Shown here: positions 10,037-22,579 of the stretch, piece by piece | Layout: each line of letters opens with the position of its first letter | How positions within the stretch are numbered: position 1 is the stretch's first letter | Assembly: GCA_028284865.1 (NCBI GenBank) | Contig: JANQQV010000006.1 | Location: 62,001-126,000 of the forward strand | Direction of reading: 5' to 3' | From: Rhodothermales bacterium | Lineage (GTDB): Bacteria; Bacteroidota; Rhodothermia; Rhodothermales; UBA10348 | Length of the DNA stretch: 64,000 nt | The notes under the pieces: generated by a model | Seen by the model: only the letters and a program-made list of their open reading frames with translations | Told to the model about the DNA's origin: nothing | Database searches by the model: none | Program-made: the position numbers and the translations under genes

Positions 10037-10064
10037 AATGTACGGTTTTAAGCCCGGAAGTCAA
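10037..10064 (-). promoter_or_regulatory. Putative sigma70-like promoter of mraZ/dcw cluster
   Basis: Minus strand TTGACT (10059-10064), 16-nt spacer, TACATT (10037-10042), immediately upstream of the TGGGG repeats. Confidence 0.55.
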
Positions 10065-10164
10065 GCAAAAACGGTCATCTAACCATGGGTGAAATCGGCC
10101 TTCAGAGGCCAATTTTAAAGGTTGTGGTGGAAAGTGGGGAATATGTGGACAGGGTTGGCCGAAA

Positions 10165-10173
10165 TGTGGATAA
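10165..10173 (-). promoter_or_regulatory. DnaA-box consensus 9-mer
   Basis: Plus strand TGTGGATAA = TTATCCACA on minus, exact match to the DnaA box; a degenerate relative (TGTGGACAG) lies at 10144-10152. Confidence 0.45.
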
Positions 10174-10188
10174 CCATGGTAAAACATG

Positions 10189-10227
10189 AACAACCCGCTG
10201 CTGCTCGTTGGGCAACAACGGGTTGTT
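10189..10227 (-). terminator. Possible pyrG terminator hairpin
   Basis: AACAACCCG (10189-10197) and CGGGTTGTT (10219-10227) form a perfect 9-bp stem, ~70 nt downstream of the pyrG stop; T-rich stretch after it on the minus strand; the 21-nt loop is long. Confidence 0.4.
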
Positions 10228-10298
10228 GAGAGTTATCCGGGCCAGTCATCCCACGCTGGGGGGCAGCATGGGGAATCGCGTGTCGGGGACGCGGGTTT

Positions 10299-11999
10299 TT
10301 ACATTTTGGCGGATGCGAGGTGGATTTTTTTCTCGCGACGCGGCCCTTTCGGGGTCAAAATGTTGTCCATTTCCTCTGCATACTCGACACAGGCGCGGAC
10401 GAATGAGGCAAACAGGGGATGCGGATTGCCCACCGTCGAGCGGTATTCGGGGTGGAATTGGACCCCGACGTACCAGCGTTTTTCGGGAAGCTCCACGATC
10501 TCGACCAGGTCCCGCTTGGGGTTCACTCCCGTAAAGTGCATGCCGTGCTCGGCCAGCTTGTAGCGGAGGACGTTGTTGAGTTCGTAGCGGTGGCGATGGC
10601 GCTCTTTGACTTTCTTCTTGCCGCCGTAAATTTCTGCAGCGCGTGAGCCTTCGGTCAGTTCGCAGGTGTAGGCGCCGAGTCGCATTGTGCCCCCCTTCTC
10701 GGAGATCTTCTTCTGCTCCTCCATGAGGTCGATGACGGGGTGCTCGGTATCCGGATCGAACTCGGTCGAGTGCGCCGTTTCCCATCCGCACTTGTTGCGG
10801 GCGTATTCGATGACGGCACACTGCATGCCCAGACAGATCCCGAAGAAGGGAATGTCATTCTCACGCGCATACCGGACGGCGTCGATCTTCCCTTCCACCC
10901 CGCGATCGCCGAAACCGGGGGCCACCAGGACACCGTTGACGTCGGCAAGCTGGGCCTCCACATTGTCAGCCGTGAGGTTGTCCGATAGGATCTGGACCAA
11001 CTCGACCTGAACGCCATTCGCGGCGCCGGCCAGGATGAAGCTCTCACTGATCGACTTGTAGGCATCCTGGTGTTCGACATACTTGCCGACGAGCGCGATG
11101 CGGACTTTGCCTTCGGGCTCTTTGAGCTGACGCAGGAATCGCACCCAGCCGTCCATGTCCGGAGCGTCGAGGACACGTCCTTTGAAGTCTTCCTCCATGT
11201 GCAGCCGCTCGACAGCGATCTCGTCGAGTCCTTGCTCCTTCATCAGAAGGGGGACTTCGTAGATAGACTCGGCGTCCTGCGAGGCAATCACCGCGCGTTG
11301 CTCAACGTTGCAGAAGAGGGCCAGCTTGCGTTTGACGTCGTCCGTCAGCGGACGATCGGTACGGCAGACCAGAACGTCCGGCTGCAGGCCGTAGGAAAGC
11401 AGGGTCTTGACTGAGTGCTGGCTCGGCTTGGACTTGACCTCTCCTGCCGCCTCGAGATAGGGCAACAAGGTGAGGTGGATGTTCAGTGTATTGCGCGCGC
11501 CCATTTCGTAGCGCAACTGACGGATAGCTTCGAGATATGGCTGGCCCTCGATATCCCCCACGGTTCCGCCGATCTCTGTGATCACGACATCGTAGTCGCC
11601 CGTCTCACCGAGCTTCTGCATCCAGTCCTTGATCTCATCAATGATGTGCGGGACGACCTGGACGGTCTTGCCCAGATAGGCACCTGAACGCTCTTTCTTG
11701 ATGACCTCGAGATAAACCCGGCCGGTCGTCACGTTGTTGGCCTGGCTGGTGGCGACACCAAGGAAACGCTCGTAGTGTCCCAGGTCGAGATCCGTTTCCG
11801 CCCCGTCGTCGGTCACATAGACTTCCCCGTGTTCATACGGGTTCATCGTGCCGGGATCGACGTTGATGTAGGGGTCGAACTTCTGGATAGTGACCCGAAG
11901 GCCGCGATTTTCCAGGAGACGGCCAAGTGAGGCACAGACAATGCCTTTTCCGAGTGACGACGTCACGCCGCCGGTCACAAAAACGTACTTCGTTTGCAC
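10299..11999 (-). CDS. pyrG: CTP synthase
   Basis: [17 protein letters not shown] start; glutaminase GICLGMQ and GVQFHPEY motifs. Confidence 0.97.
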   Translation of the reverse strand: MQTKYVFVTGGVTSSLGKGIVCASLGRLLENRGLRVTIQKFDPYINVDPGTMNPYEHGEVYVTDDGAETDLDLGHYERFLGVATSQANNVTTGRVYLEVIKKERSGAYLGKTVQVVPHIIDEIKDWMQKLGETGDYDVVITEIGGTVGDIEGQPYLEAIRQLRYEMGARNTLNIHLTLLPYLEAAGEVKSKPSQHSVKTLLSYGLQPDVLVCRTDRPLTDDVKRKLALFCNVEQRAVIASQDAESIYEVPLLMKEQGLDEIAVERLHMEEDFKGRVLDAPDMDGWVRFLRQLKEPEGKVRIALVGKYVEHQDAYKSISESFILAGAANGVQVELVQILSDNLTADNVEAQLADVNGVLVAPGFGDRGVEGKIDAVRYARENDIPFFGICLGMQCAVIEYARNKCGWETAHSTEFDPDTEHPVIDLMEEQKKISEKGGTMRLGAYTCELTEGSRAAEIYGGKKKVKERHRHRYELNNVLRYKLAEHGMHFTGVNPKRDLVEIVELPEKRWYVGVQFHPEYRSTVGNPHPLFASFVRACVEYAEEMDNILTPKGPRREKKIHLASAKM

Positions 12000-12098
12000 G
12001 GGTCCCGAGCGTTGGTGGGGAGATTCGAGCGATGGCTCAGCAGAAGGGCGTTCCGGTGGGAAGGACCCCGTTCGAAGTGCCCGTCGAAAATACGCAAC

Positions 12099-12911
12099 CT
12101 AGGGGCGATGCGCCACCACGATCAGGCCCGTCCCTGTGCGGTTTTTGGATGAAACATCCAGTGTGTTCAGGACCAGGGAAGGCAGGAGTACCAACGCATA
12201 CCAGAACGGCAGGAGGAGCACACTCAAGAACGTGGCATTCAGCCAGATCATGGGCCACTTGATGGTCAGGCGCCAGGCGAGACTTCCGTATGGGCCATAC
12301 GTGTACTCCACCAGGTCGGCCTCCAGGCCGGCCTCGGACAGCTTGGACCTGATCTCATCTTTCCCGTACCCATCCCGGACGTGTTCACCGATGAAGCTCT
12401 CATCGTGGTCTCCATGCGAATCTGATCCGCCTTGATCCGATGGCGTGTTGATGATGACGACACCGCCCGGGCGAAGCACCCGTTTGAAGTGCTTGAATAC
12501 GGTCACATCCTCAAGGATATGCTCCATGACATCAACGGACAGGATCAAGTCGTACGGACCCTCAGCCTTCAGATCGGTCAGATCATCGATGGCGAATGTC
12601 ACGCGATCCGCCAATCCTTCCTGCTCCAGGAAACGCTTCGCGCGATCGAGGTAGTCCGGTTTGATATCGACGGCATGAATCCGCGCCTTGGGCCAACGCC
12701 GGACGATCCACCAGGCGAACTGGCCAAAACCCGTTCCGGCATCCAGGATGGAAGCCTGGCCACCCTGAGCATCCAAAGCGCTACGCAACGCGCGCCGCAC
12801 GTGCCACGCCCTGAGGAAAAACAGGTGCAGCATCTGGAAGAATAGCCTGGTCCGCCAACGGCTGTCCGCAACCAGGCGACCAAATCGGTCTTTTACCGGA
12901 TCATAATCCAT
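12099..12911 (-). CDS. Class I SAM-dependent methyltransferase with C-terminal hydrophobic segment
   Basis: ILDAGTGFGQFA motif, RVLRPGGVVIINTPS; hydrophobic C-terminus. Confidence 0.8.
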   Translation of the reverse strand: MDYDPVKDRFGRLVADSRWRTRLFFQMLHLFFLRAWHVRRALRSALDAQGGQASILDAGTGFGQFAWWIVRRWPKARIHAVDIKPDYLDRAKRFLEQEGLADRVTFAIDDLTDLKAEGPYDLILSVDVMEHILEDVTVFKHFKRVLRPGGVVIINTPSDQGGSDSHGDHDESFIGEHVRDGYGKDEIRSKLSEAGLEADLVEYTYGPYGSLAWRLTIKWPMIWLNATFLSVLLLPFWYALVLLPSLVLNTLDVSSKNRTGTGLIVVAHRP

Positions 12912-12944
12912 GGGTGCGGGCGGGCTCGTTCGAAAGGAAGGATC

Positions 12945-14141
12945 TCATGAGGATGGCCCCACGAGGAAAGGCTGGGTGAAATGCTCCCAGGTGAAACGGT
13001 TCCTTGCCTCTTCCGCACCATGGCTCAGTCGCGCCAGGAGATCGGAATCCTGCAATCGGTCAATCGCTGTGGCCAGGGCGGCTGGGTCTTCGGGCGCCAC
13101 GACCAGGGCATCCGTCTCATGGCGCACCATTTCCGGGAGTCCGCCGACGCCTGTGACGATGACGGGGCGTGCAAAGTGAAAAGCGGTTTGCACGACTCCA
13201 CTTTGCGTAGCCGAGCGATACGGCTGGACTACCACGTCGGCAGCGGAGAAGTAATTCGCCACGTCATCATCGGCGATGTACTGGTCCACGAGCCGGACGC
13301 GATCTGTCATTCCGGCACGTTCAATCACGGCCTCAGCTTCTTTCCGGTCCTCATACCACTCCCCTGCAACTACCAAATACGGATCGGAGGTGGTTCGGGA
13401 GAGCGCGTCGAGCAGGATGTCTACCCCTTTGTAGCGACGGACCAGGCCGAAAAAGAGAAGCACCGTGGCATCGGAGGGAATATCGAGGGCTTCACGTGCC
13501 TGTCGCTTGTCGACGGCATCCCCAAACTGATCATACGTGGGGTGTGGACGAACATCGATGCCTCCTGCGCCCATTGATGCATCGTTTTGTGATCCGATCC
13601 CCATGGAGGTCAGATCGCGACGAACCGTGTCGGAGAGAGCCACGATGTGATCACAATGGCGCATGAATCGCCGCGTCAGGGGGCGGGCGAAAGGCTGCCC
13701 CTCGTGCGGGATCGCATTGTGCACGACCGCAGAGCAGGGTATCCCATTGCGAGTCAGGCGCGCCGCGATCGACGCATACGCCGGTGCGAAGAACGGCATC
13801 CAGTGCATGAACACAGCGCGGGTGATTCCCTCGTCAATGAGTCGATCCGCGGCGCGCCGCCATGACAATGGCCCAATCGAGTCAATAATCCGGGGGATTG
13901 ATCGCTGCGTGGCTCCGGAAGATGGCTCCACTTCCTGACTCGTACCAGGAAACAGCAGCGAGGGATACTGCCTGTGGAACGACATGCCGACAACTGCTTG
14001 GCCCGCATCCTCGAGCGCGCGATGGAATCGGTCGGTGAACTGCGCAACCCCCCCGCGATAGGGTGGGTAAGGGCCGACGACACCTATCTTTGCTGACGAA
14101 GCTGACGACTGCGCCATGTGATCACCTGAGCGATCAGCCAT
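12945..14141 (-). CDS. Glycosyltransferase family 4 (GT-B)
   Basis: GPYPPYRGGVAQF N-term; LLFFGLVRRYKGVDILLDA; start taken at MADRSGD (14141), overlapping the downstream GT2. Confidence 0.8.
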   Translation of the reverse strand: MADRSGDHMAQSSASSAKIGVVGPYPPYRGGVAQFTDRFHRALEDAGQAVVGMSFHRQYPSLLFPGTSQEVEPSSGATQRSIPRIIDSIGPLSWRRAADRLIDEGITRAVFMHWMPFFAPAYASIAARLTRNGIPCSAVVHNAIPHEGQPFARPLTRRFMRHCDHIVALSDTVRRDLTSMGIGSQNDASMGAGGIDVRPHPTYDQFGDAVDKRQAREALDIPSDATVLLFFGLVRRYKGVDILLDALSRTTSDPYLVVAGEWYEDRKEAEAVIERAGMTDRVRLVDQYIADDDVANYFSAADVVVQPYRSATQSGVVQTAFHFARPVIVTGVGGLPEMVRHETDALVVAPEDPAALATAIDRLQDSDLLARLSHGAEEARNRFTWEHFTQPFLVGPSS

Positions 14142-15120
14142 CCTGCCTGCTCTCCCCTGCTCCGTTCGATGGTTCCAGTGCCTGGATGATTTGAAACGTG
14201 TCCGTGCGCTGCATTCGGGGCTCAACAATCATTTGGCCGATCAGACCGGTCGTGAACATCTGCACGCCCACGAGAATCAGGGCTATACCCAAAAGGAGCA
14301 AGGGACGGTCCCCGACGGGATGACCGAAGAACAGTTTGTCGATCGAGATCCAGAGACTGATCACAAATCCACCCAGGAATGCCAGGGTGCCGAACGTCCC
14401 GAAAAAGTGCATCGGGCGCGAGGCAAAACGGGTCAGGAAGGTCACCGAAAGCAGATCCAGGAATCCGCGCAGGAAGCGTTCCAATCCGAACTTGGTCTTC
14501 CCGTGACGCCGTGGGTGGTGCTGGACTTCCTTCTCGGTGATACGATCAAACCCCTCCCACTTGGCCAGCAGGGGGATGTAGCGGTGCAATTCGCCGTAGA
14601 CCTTGACCGATTTGACGACGTCCCTTCGGTAGGCCTTGAGACCGCAATTGAAATCGTGCAGCGGAATGCCTGCGATGCGCCGGGTCACGAAGTTGAAAAA
14701 GCGGCTCGGTATCGTCTTGGAGAGTGGATCCTGGCGACGCTTCTTCCAGCCGCTGACCAGATCGTATCCCGTCTCGAGAAGTGCGATCAAACCGGGGATC
14801 TCAGCAGGATCGTCCTGCAGATCACCATCCATGGTGATCACATAGCGTCCGCGCGCACGCTCAAAACCGACCGCCAGGGCGGCTGACTTTCCATAGTTGC
14901 GGCGGAATCGCAGCCCGGCTATCCGCGCGTCCCGCGCGTGCATCTCCTGAATGACATCCCAGGTCTCGTCCGTCGAACCGTCATCAATCAGCAAGACCTC
15001 GAACGAGAATCCAGCTCCGTCACAAACACTCCGGATGCGATCCACCAACTCGGGAATGGATCCTTCCTCATCCAGAACCGGAATGACGATGCTCAGCCGG
15101 GGATGTTGTGAATCAGGCAT
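14134..15120 (-). CDS. Glycosyltransferase family 2, dolichol-/undecaprenyl-phosphate sugar transferase-like, two C-terminal TMs
   Basis: LSIVIPVLDEEGSIPELVDRI, DDGSTDETW, MDGDLQDDP motifs. Confidence 0.87.
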   Translation of the reverse strand: MPDSQHPRLSIVIPVLDEEGSIPELVDRIRSVCDGAGFSFEVLLIDDGSTDETWDVIQEMHARDARIAGLRFRRNYGKSAALAVGFERARGRYVITMDGDLQDDPAEIPGLIALLETGYDLVSGWKKRRQDPLSKTIPSRFFNFVTRRIAGIPLHDFNCGLKAYRRDVVKSVKVYGELHRYIPLLAKWEGFDRITEKEVQHHPRRHGKTKFGLERFLRGFLDLLSVTFLTRFASRPMHFFGTFGTLAFLGGFVISLWISIDKLFFGHPVGDRPLLLLGIALILVGVQMFTTGLIGQMIVEPRMQRTDTFQIIQALEPSNGAGESRQDG

Positions 15121-15172
15121 GGCGGATGGAGCGACTCAGGGATGTCGGCGGGCGCAAATTCGCACGCCTCGA

Positions 15173-17161
<1,989 letters not shown>

Positions 17162-17231
17162 TCAGGCACACCAAACCATCCCTGAAAAATACGAAAATCA
17201 CCCCGGAAAATCGACCTCTGGACGCGACCTC

Positions 17232-17888
17232 TCAGGCCTCCAGGTACCGCATGAATTCCTGGACGCGGTCGAGCAGATCCTCCGCGTCTTCCTCTTCCCC
17301 AAAGGCGGCTACTACGCGGTAGCCGTTGTGCTCCAGAATGTGCCGGATCCGCGTCGCGTCGCGCACATTGAGCTTGATGGTCACGCCCACGGTGTCATCA
17401 CGTGACTCGGTGGAAAGCGAGAGGACTTTCGTGTCGTTCTGCTCGATCAGATAGATGATCTGACTGAGTGACAAATCCCGCTGTGCAACCTCAAGGGCTA
17501 CGATGGCGCCTGACTCCTGGGTCGCCAGCATGCGGGCAAAGCGCTCGAACAGGTCGTGACGGCGGACGATGCCTTTGAAGGCGCCGCTGTCATCCAGCAC
17601 GGGGACGACAGTCAGATCATGGTCCGTCATCACTTTCGTGACATCAAACACGTGCGTCCCTGCCAGAATGGCGATTGGCGTCGCACCGAGCAATGTCTGG
17701 ATCAGCGAGGCTGGAGACTCGGCGTCGAGCAGCATCTCCTCGGACAGCAGACCTACCAACTGGTTATCCGCGGACACCACCGGCAGGTGGCGAACACGCA
17801 GCTCCATCATCAGACCGAGTCCGTATTCCACAGAATCGGATGGCCTCAGGGGAGGAGTAGTGGTGCTGATGAGATCGGTAACGGTCAT
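17232..17888 (-). CDS. CBS-domain-pair protein
   Basis: Two CBS-like modules; start at MTVTDLIS (17888) within a longer ORF. Confidence 0.75.
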   Translation of the reverse strand: MTVTDLISTTTPPLRPSDSVEYGLGLMMELRVRHLPVVSADNQLVGLLSEEMLLDAESPASLIQTLLGATPIAILAGTHVFDVTKVMTDHDLTVVPVLDDSGAFKGIVRRHDLFERFARMLATQESGAIVALEVAQRDLSLSQIIYLIEQNDTKVLSLSTESRDDTVGVTIKLNVRDATRIRHILEHNGYRVVAAFGEEEDAEDLLDRVQEFMRYLEA

Positions 17889-18168
17889 GGTTGTCTCGCT
17901 TGGTTGAACCCGGTTGGGGTTCGCTGCCCTGAAACGTGCAACTCCTGTGCCGTTTCCGCGAAAGGGCGTTTCCAGTATACGATTCACCCAATTCAGACAC
18001 TTCCTTGACGCGTTGTTGACGCCGAAATGCCCCTTCGATGGGTCATCGGGCCTGATTCACCGTCCCCGAATGGATACACGATCGTGGACGATGGGGGTAC
18101 CGATTGGCCGGCACACAGGAAAGGAAGACAGAAGATGAGTAGGGGCACAGGAAAAACGTGCCTTCCGC

Positions 18169-19461
18169 TCAGGCTTCCAGTGTGTGATTGGGTGTGACCA
18201 CCAGATCCTTGTAGCGCACAATCAAGGCCGACAAATCATCCGCGTAGCGAGGCGCAACCCGGTAGCGCAAGCGCACGACAGCGATCGTTTCCTCTTCGTA
18301 GGGGACACTTCCCCAGTCGTATGTCTCCTCAAGGATTTCTGCCATTTTGCGGATGTAGCCGATCGACTTCTGATCCGAGACCGGGATAACGGCTTCGATC
18401 TCCTCGAACCCCGAATCGATCAGGCGCATCAGATTGTCGCGCAGATCTTTCAACCCGATGCCCCGGAGACCGGATACGAAGGCGGCTTCGGGAAACTCGT
18501 TCTTCAAGGCGAGCAGCTCGTCCGGGTCCTCGATGGCGTCGATCTTGTTGAACACCAGCAAAGTCGGCTTGTCCTTTACATCCAGCTCGGCCAGCGTCGT
18601 CTTGACCACTTCCTTGTGCTCGCGGAACGCGCGATGGGAGGCATCCATGACGTGCATGAGGATGTCGGATTCCCGGACCTCATCCAGCGTGCTCTTGAAG
18701 CTCTCGATCAGGCGGTGGGGCAGCTTCCGGATGAAACCAACCGTGTCGGAGAGCAACACCTGGCGGCCCGGTGCCAGCTCGACCGTCCGCGTCGTGGCGT
18801 CCAGGGTGGCGAAGAGACGGTTCTCGGCCAATACCCCCGCGCCGGCGAGCTCATTCATCAACGTTGATTTCCCGGCATTGGTGTACCCAACGAGCGAGAC
18901 CCTGGTGAACTTGGACCGGCCTTTTCGCTGCGTTCGACGCTGACGATCAATCTTGACCAATCGCTCTTTCAGCGTCGAGATGCGCGTGCCGATCAATCGA
19001 CGGTCGGTCTCGATCTGCGTCTCCCCGGGTCCACGCATGCCGATGCCCCCTTTCTGACGGGAAAGGTGCGTCCACTGGCGCGTCAGCCTTGGCAGTAGAT
19101 ACTCGAGTTGGGCCAGTTCCACCTGTGTCTTGGCCGTAGCCGTTCGGGCATTCCGGGCAAAAATGTCCAGAATCAATGCCGAGCGATCCAGCAGCTTGCA
19201 CTCGATTTCCCGTTCGATGTTGCGGACCTGTACGTTGCTCAGGTCATCGTCGAAAATGACCAGATCAGCCTTGTGGGATTTGACCCGGGAAGCCAGTTCC
19301 TGAACCTTTCCTTTCCCGACAAATGTGGCCACATTGATCTTCTGGACGGTTGGAACCAGAACGTCCTCGACATCCGCTCCAGCGGTATCGGCCAGCAAAG
19401 CCAGCTCCCTGATGGAGTCATCCACGTCCAGCCGGTCGTCACCCGGTGTCACCACGCCCAC
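18169..19461 (-). CDS. hflX: GTPase HflX
   Basis: GKGKVQEL, GGIGMRGPGETQIETDRR, GYTNAGKSTLMN, DTVGFIRKLPHRLIESF motifs. Confidence 0.93.
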   Translation of the reverse strand: MGVVTPGDDRLDVDDSIRELALLADTAGADVEDVLVPTVQKINVATFVGKGKVQELASRVKSHKADLVIFDDDLSNVQVRNIEREIECKLLDRSALILDIFARNARTATAKTQVELAQLEYLLPRLTRQWTHLSRQKGGIGMRGPGETQIETDRRLIGTRISTLKERLVKIDRQRRTQRKGRSKFTRVSLVGYTNAGKSTLMNELAGAGVLAENRLFATLDATTRTVELAPGRQVLLSDTVGFIRKLPHRLIESFKSTLDEVRESDILMHVMDASHRAFREHKEVVKTTLAELDVKDKPTLLVFNKIDAIEDPDELLALKNEFPEAAFVSGLRGIGLKDLRDNLMRLIDSGFEEIEAVIPVSDQKSIGYIRKMAEILEETYDWGSVPYEEETIAVVRLRYRVAPRYADDLSALIVRYKDLVVTPNHTLEA

Positions 19462-19542
19462 CAGGATGGCTCGCTCCCGGCCGGCAGACTTCGATTCGTA
19501 GCGTTCTTCGTTCGGACTGAAAATGGCAGTTCGGGGCTGATT

Positions 19543-20103
19543 TCAGTTTTGAATGGCGCGACCACGTCGGACGCGTTGCGTGGTTCCGTCGGTCGGAGAG
19601 TCCAGCCGGGAACGCACAAAGCGCCGGAAGCGCTCGGCTTGCGGTTCAGGTACTTGTAGATCCAGGCGCTTGCGCTCACCCAGGAAGTCCTGATACAGGA
19701 AAGAAAAATGGACGCGCTTGCCGTCTTCCTGCTCGAACCAGTCGAACACCTGGCCCCATCCCACCGCGTCACCACTTCGACCTGCTTCGGGGATGACACC
19801 ATACTCGGTTACCATGACGGATCCGGATAGAACAACCGCCGCAAACCAGAGGAAGCCTCCCACGAAATACCCTGCGAAGACCATTCCCGAGACGGGAGCC
19901 ACCGTGTTGCTGGAGTAGAGCATGAAAACAAGCACGACTCCCATGAAAACAGTAGGCCACACCGGAAGACTGCCTTTCCGAGGAGAGATCCAGGTCATCC
20001 GCACGCCACGAACCCGCACGCGCTGGACAATGGTCATGGCCAGCAGTACCCCCGTCACAACGACAAACGAGACGACCAGGATGGTATGAAGCGTGGATAT
20101 CAC
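19543..20103 (-). CDS. Uncharacterised membrane protein
   Basis: Intact 186-aa ORF, several TM segments then a hydrophilic PH-like/DUF region; no family confidently recognised. Confidence 0.55.
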   Translation of the reverse strand: MISTLHTILVVSFVVVTGVLLAMTIVQRVRVRGVRMTWISPRKGSLPVWPTVFMGVVLVFMLYSSNTVAPVSGMVFAGYFVGGFLWFAAVVLSGSVMVTEYGVIPEAGRSGDAVGWGQVFDWFEQEDGKRVHFSFLYQDFLGERKRLDLQVPEPQAERFRRFVRSRLDSPTDGTTQRVRRGRAIQN

Positions 20104-20181
20104 GAGTCAGGGATTCGTTGCGTCCTGCTCCGGGTTTAGGCCCTGGAATCGGACTTGCTACTCACGGGATCGCGCCGGGAA

Positions 20182-22320
20182 TCACTCGGCTGCTTCGGGT
20201 CGGAATTGCTTCGCAACCCACATTTCGGCAAGCAGAAAAATCAACGCGAGCCCTAAAAAGACGTTCCAGAGCTCGACTCCGGTTCGGGCAGCTCGCAATT
20301 GCTCACCAAGAGCTTCCCCAGACGTCAGGCCCACCTCCATGACCCCAACGTCAATACCGGATAACCCGGACAGGTGCTCGCGCATCTCTTCGGGACGGGC
20401 GAGCGCCAGATCCGATTCCGTCGCAGGCGGGTGGACCACCACGCGTTGCAGGTCCTCGTCACCAGCCAAGAGGTCGTAGGTGCCCGGCAGGAAAAAGCCA
20501 CCCTCGAGGGTCACCACCGTGCCGCCAAATACATTCCGTTGCTCGGGAATGAATGTGGCCCCCTGGGCATCCACGACCCGCACTTCCTGTCCTGATTCGA
20601 GGCCCTGGATCAGCAGCTGCATCGAGGAGCCGGCTTCCATTTCATCGCCCATCACAGAACCACCCGCAGAGAGGTAAACCAGAGAGCGATAAAGCATGGG
20701 AAGGAAGAGCCCGCGCACGGGGAAATCACTCCATGACGCACCCGCCTCTGTTGCGAAAAGAAACAGGGATCCCGGCCCGGAGCGGATTTCCTGCAGGAAG
20801 GGACGGCCTCCGCTCAGGCCGATGATGGTTTGCTCATTCCCCGAGCCGGCCTGGTAGGCGAGCGACCGGAAGATCACCGGCTGCTCCAACGTTGGCGCCT
20901 CCCCTCCTGGCATCGCCTCGAACATGCCTTCAAAGACCGGGTGGTCGGTGTCGACCTGATCGAAAACGCCGACAGCGAAGGCCTCGTCCGCTGCCCCGTC
21001 AATTGCTCCTTCGACGACTCCGGAAATACGCCCACCGCCGGCTTCCGCAAACCACGCATTGTAGTCGGCCAGCTCCATATCATCGCCGGCGAAGATGAGC
21101 ACGCCACCACCTCCTTCGACATACTGCTGCAAGACGGCCCGCTCACCGGAAGAAAGCGTTTGGACTCCCGCCAGGATGACCGAATCATAGCTGCCCAGGG
21201 TCGCCGACGACAAGGCTGTCTCGGGAATGGTATTGGTCACGAAGCGCGCCGCTCCCTCAGAAAGCTCGCTTGAGAGGGCAAGGCGCAGATAGCGCATCTC
21301 CGCGCCACTTCCCTGTACCAACAGGATGGAACGCTCCTCGGGGACGTGCAGTGCAAACTGACGGCTGTTGTCGAAGAGATAGGCGTTGTCTTCAATACTG
21401 ATGGTGCCGTTCAGCCATCCGGTTGCTCGTGGCGAGGCGGTGAGGATGGCTGACGTCTGGCTGTCACCGTCGACATCCACGGTTGCCTGCGCAATGCGCT
21501 CGCCGGCGAGGTTCAGGGAGAGCACGAGACCGCGAACATCATCTTGCCCATGATTCGTGACCGTCGCTTCGATGCGAACAGGCTGCCCCTCGGATACGAT
21601 CTGACTCAGGACCTGCACGTCAGAGACGGCCAGGTTGCCGCGGCCGTCGGTACCCAGTGGCATCAGCAGCATCCGGGCGCCGTCGGGCAGCTCGAAGGAC
21701 GAGGAATCCGAAACGGTCGATGCCTGAAAATCGGACACCACAAAGACATCGCGGTTTACCGTTGGCCGATCATTCAGTCGCTGCGAGGCGCGCGCAATGG
21801 CTTCCGTGAGTCGCTCAGATCCTGCACCAATGGGAAGCTCTTCGAGCGCAGCCAGGGCGGAAGCAGGGTTTTGATAGAATGCCGGTAGCGTGCCGTCGGC
21901 CGGAGTGGGAACGAGCAGGACTTCATCACCGGACTCCATGTCCTGAAGAAGCGCCTCGATGAGGGCTGTGGACTGATCGGTATAGGCCCCGCCACCGTCC
22001 CTCAATGTCATGGAGGTTGAACGGTCGACAACAATCGCCATCGTCGTGCGACCACCTCCGCCCAGTGTCCCAGCCAAGGGGCCGGTCATGGTCGGGCGTG
22101 CAAAAGCCAGCACCAGGCAGGCAATGGCCAGCGTGCGCAATGCGAGCAGAAGCCATTGCTTGACACGTACCCGCTGCATGGTACTCTTCTTCAGCTCGTT
22201 CAGGAAAGCCAACGAGCTGAAGTCCACCCGGCGAGGTCGCCTGAAATTGAACAGGTGGATGATGAGCGGAATGGCCGCTGCTGCCAACGCAAAAAGGAGC
22301 AGCGGATTCAGGAACGTCAT
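20182..22320 (-). CDS. BatA/VWA-domain membrane protein
   Basis: N-terminal MTFLNPLLLFALAAAAIPLIIHLFNFRRPRRVDFSSLAFL (BatA signature), VDRSTSMTLRDGG (VWA MIDAS-like), C-terminal TM. Confidence 0.8.
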   Translation of the reverse strand: MTFLNPLLLFALAAAAIPLIIHLFNFRRPRRVDFSSLAFLNELKKSTMQRVRVKQWLLLALRTLAIACLVLAFARPTMTGPLAGTLGGGGRTTMAIVVDRSTSMTLRDGGGAYTDQSTALIEALLQDMESGDEVLLVPTPADGTLPAFYQNPASALAALEELPIGAGSERLTEAIARASQRLNDRPTVNRDVFVVSDFQASTVSDSSSFELPDGARMLLMPLGTDGRGNLAVSDVQVLSQIVSEGQPVRIEATVTNHGQDDVRGLVLSLNLAGERIAQATVDVDGDSQTSAILTASPRATGWLNGTISIEDNAYLFDNSRQFALHVPEERSILLVQGSGAEMRYLRLALSSELSEGAARFVTNTIPETALSSATLGSYDSVILAGVQTLSSGERAVLQQYVEGGGGVLIFAGDDMELADYNAWFAEAGGGRISGVVEGAIDGAADEAFAVGVFDQVDTDHPVFEGMFEAMPGGEAPTLEQPVIFRSLAYQAGSGNEQTIIGLSGGRPFLQEIRSGPGSLFLFATEAGASWSDFPVRGLFLPMLYRSLVYLSAGGSVMGDEMEAGSSMQLLIQGLESGQEVRVVDAQGATFIPEQRNVFGGTVVTLEGGFFLPGTYDLLAGDEDLQRVVVHPPATESDLALARPEEMREHLSGLSGIDVGVMEVGLTSGEALGEQLRAARTGVELWNVFLGLALIFLLAEMWVAKQFRPEAAE

Positions 22321-22579
22321 GAAGCGGTGGGAACGGGGATGAACACGTGTGTTCTCGCGCCTGGATTGGCGAAGCGGTCCTAACCGGATGGCCTGCTGGC
22401 AGTTCCGTTTGGACGGCAAGGGAGGGGCGATCCCGGTGGTCGTCGGAAGGCACGATGGCCGTTCGCGAGCGATGTCTTGATCCCCTTGCCGGAATTTCCA
22501 TTCGAACTACGGCATCCTCAGGACGATTGATGCGTTTCTCCTGTTTGACCCTTTCCGGAATCCAGCTTCCAAAGCGCAC

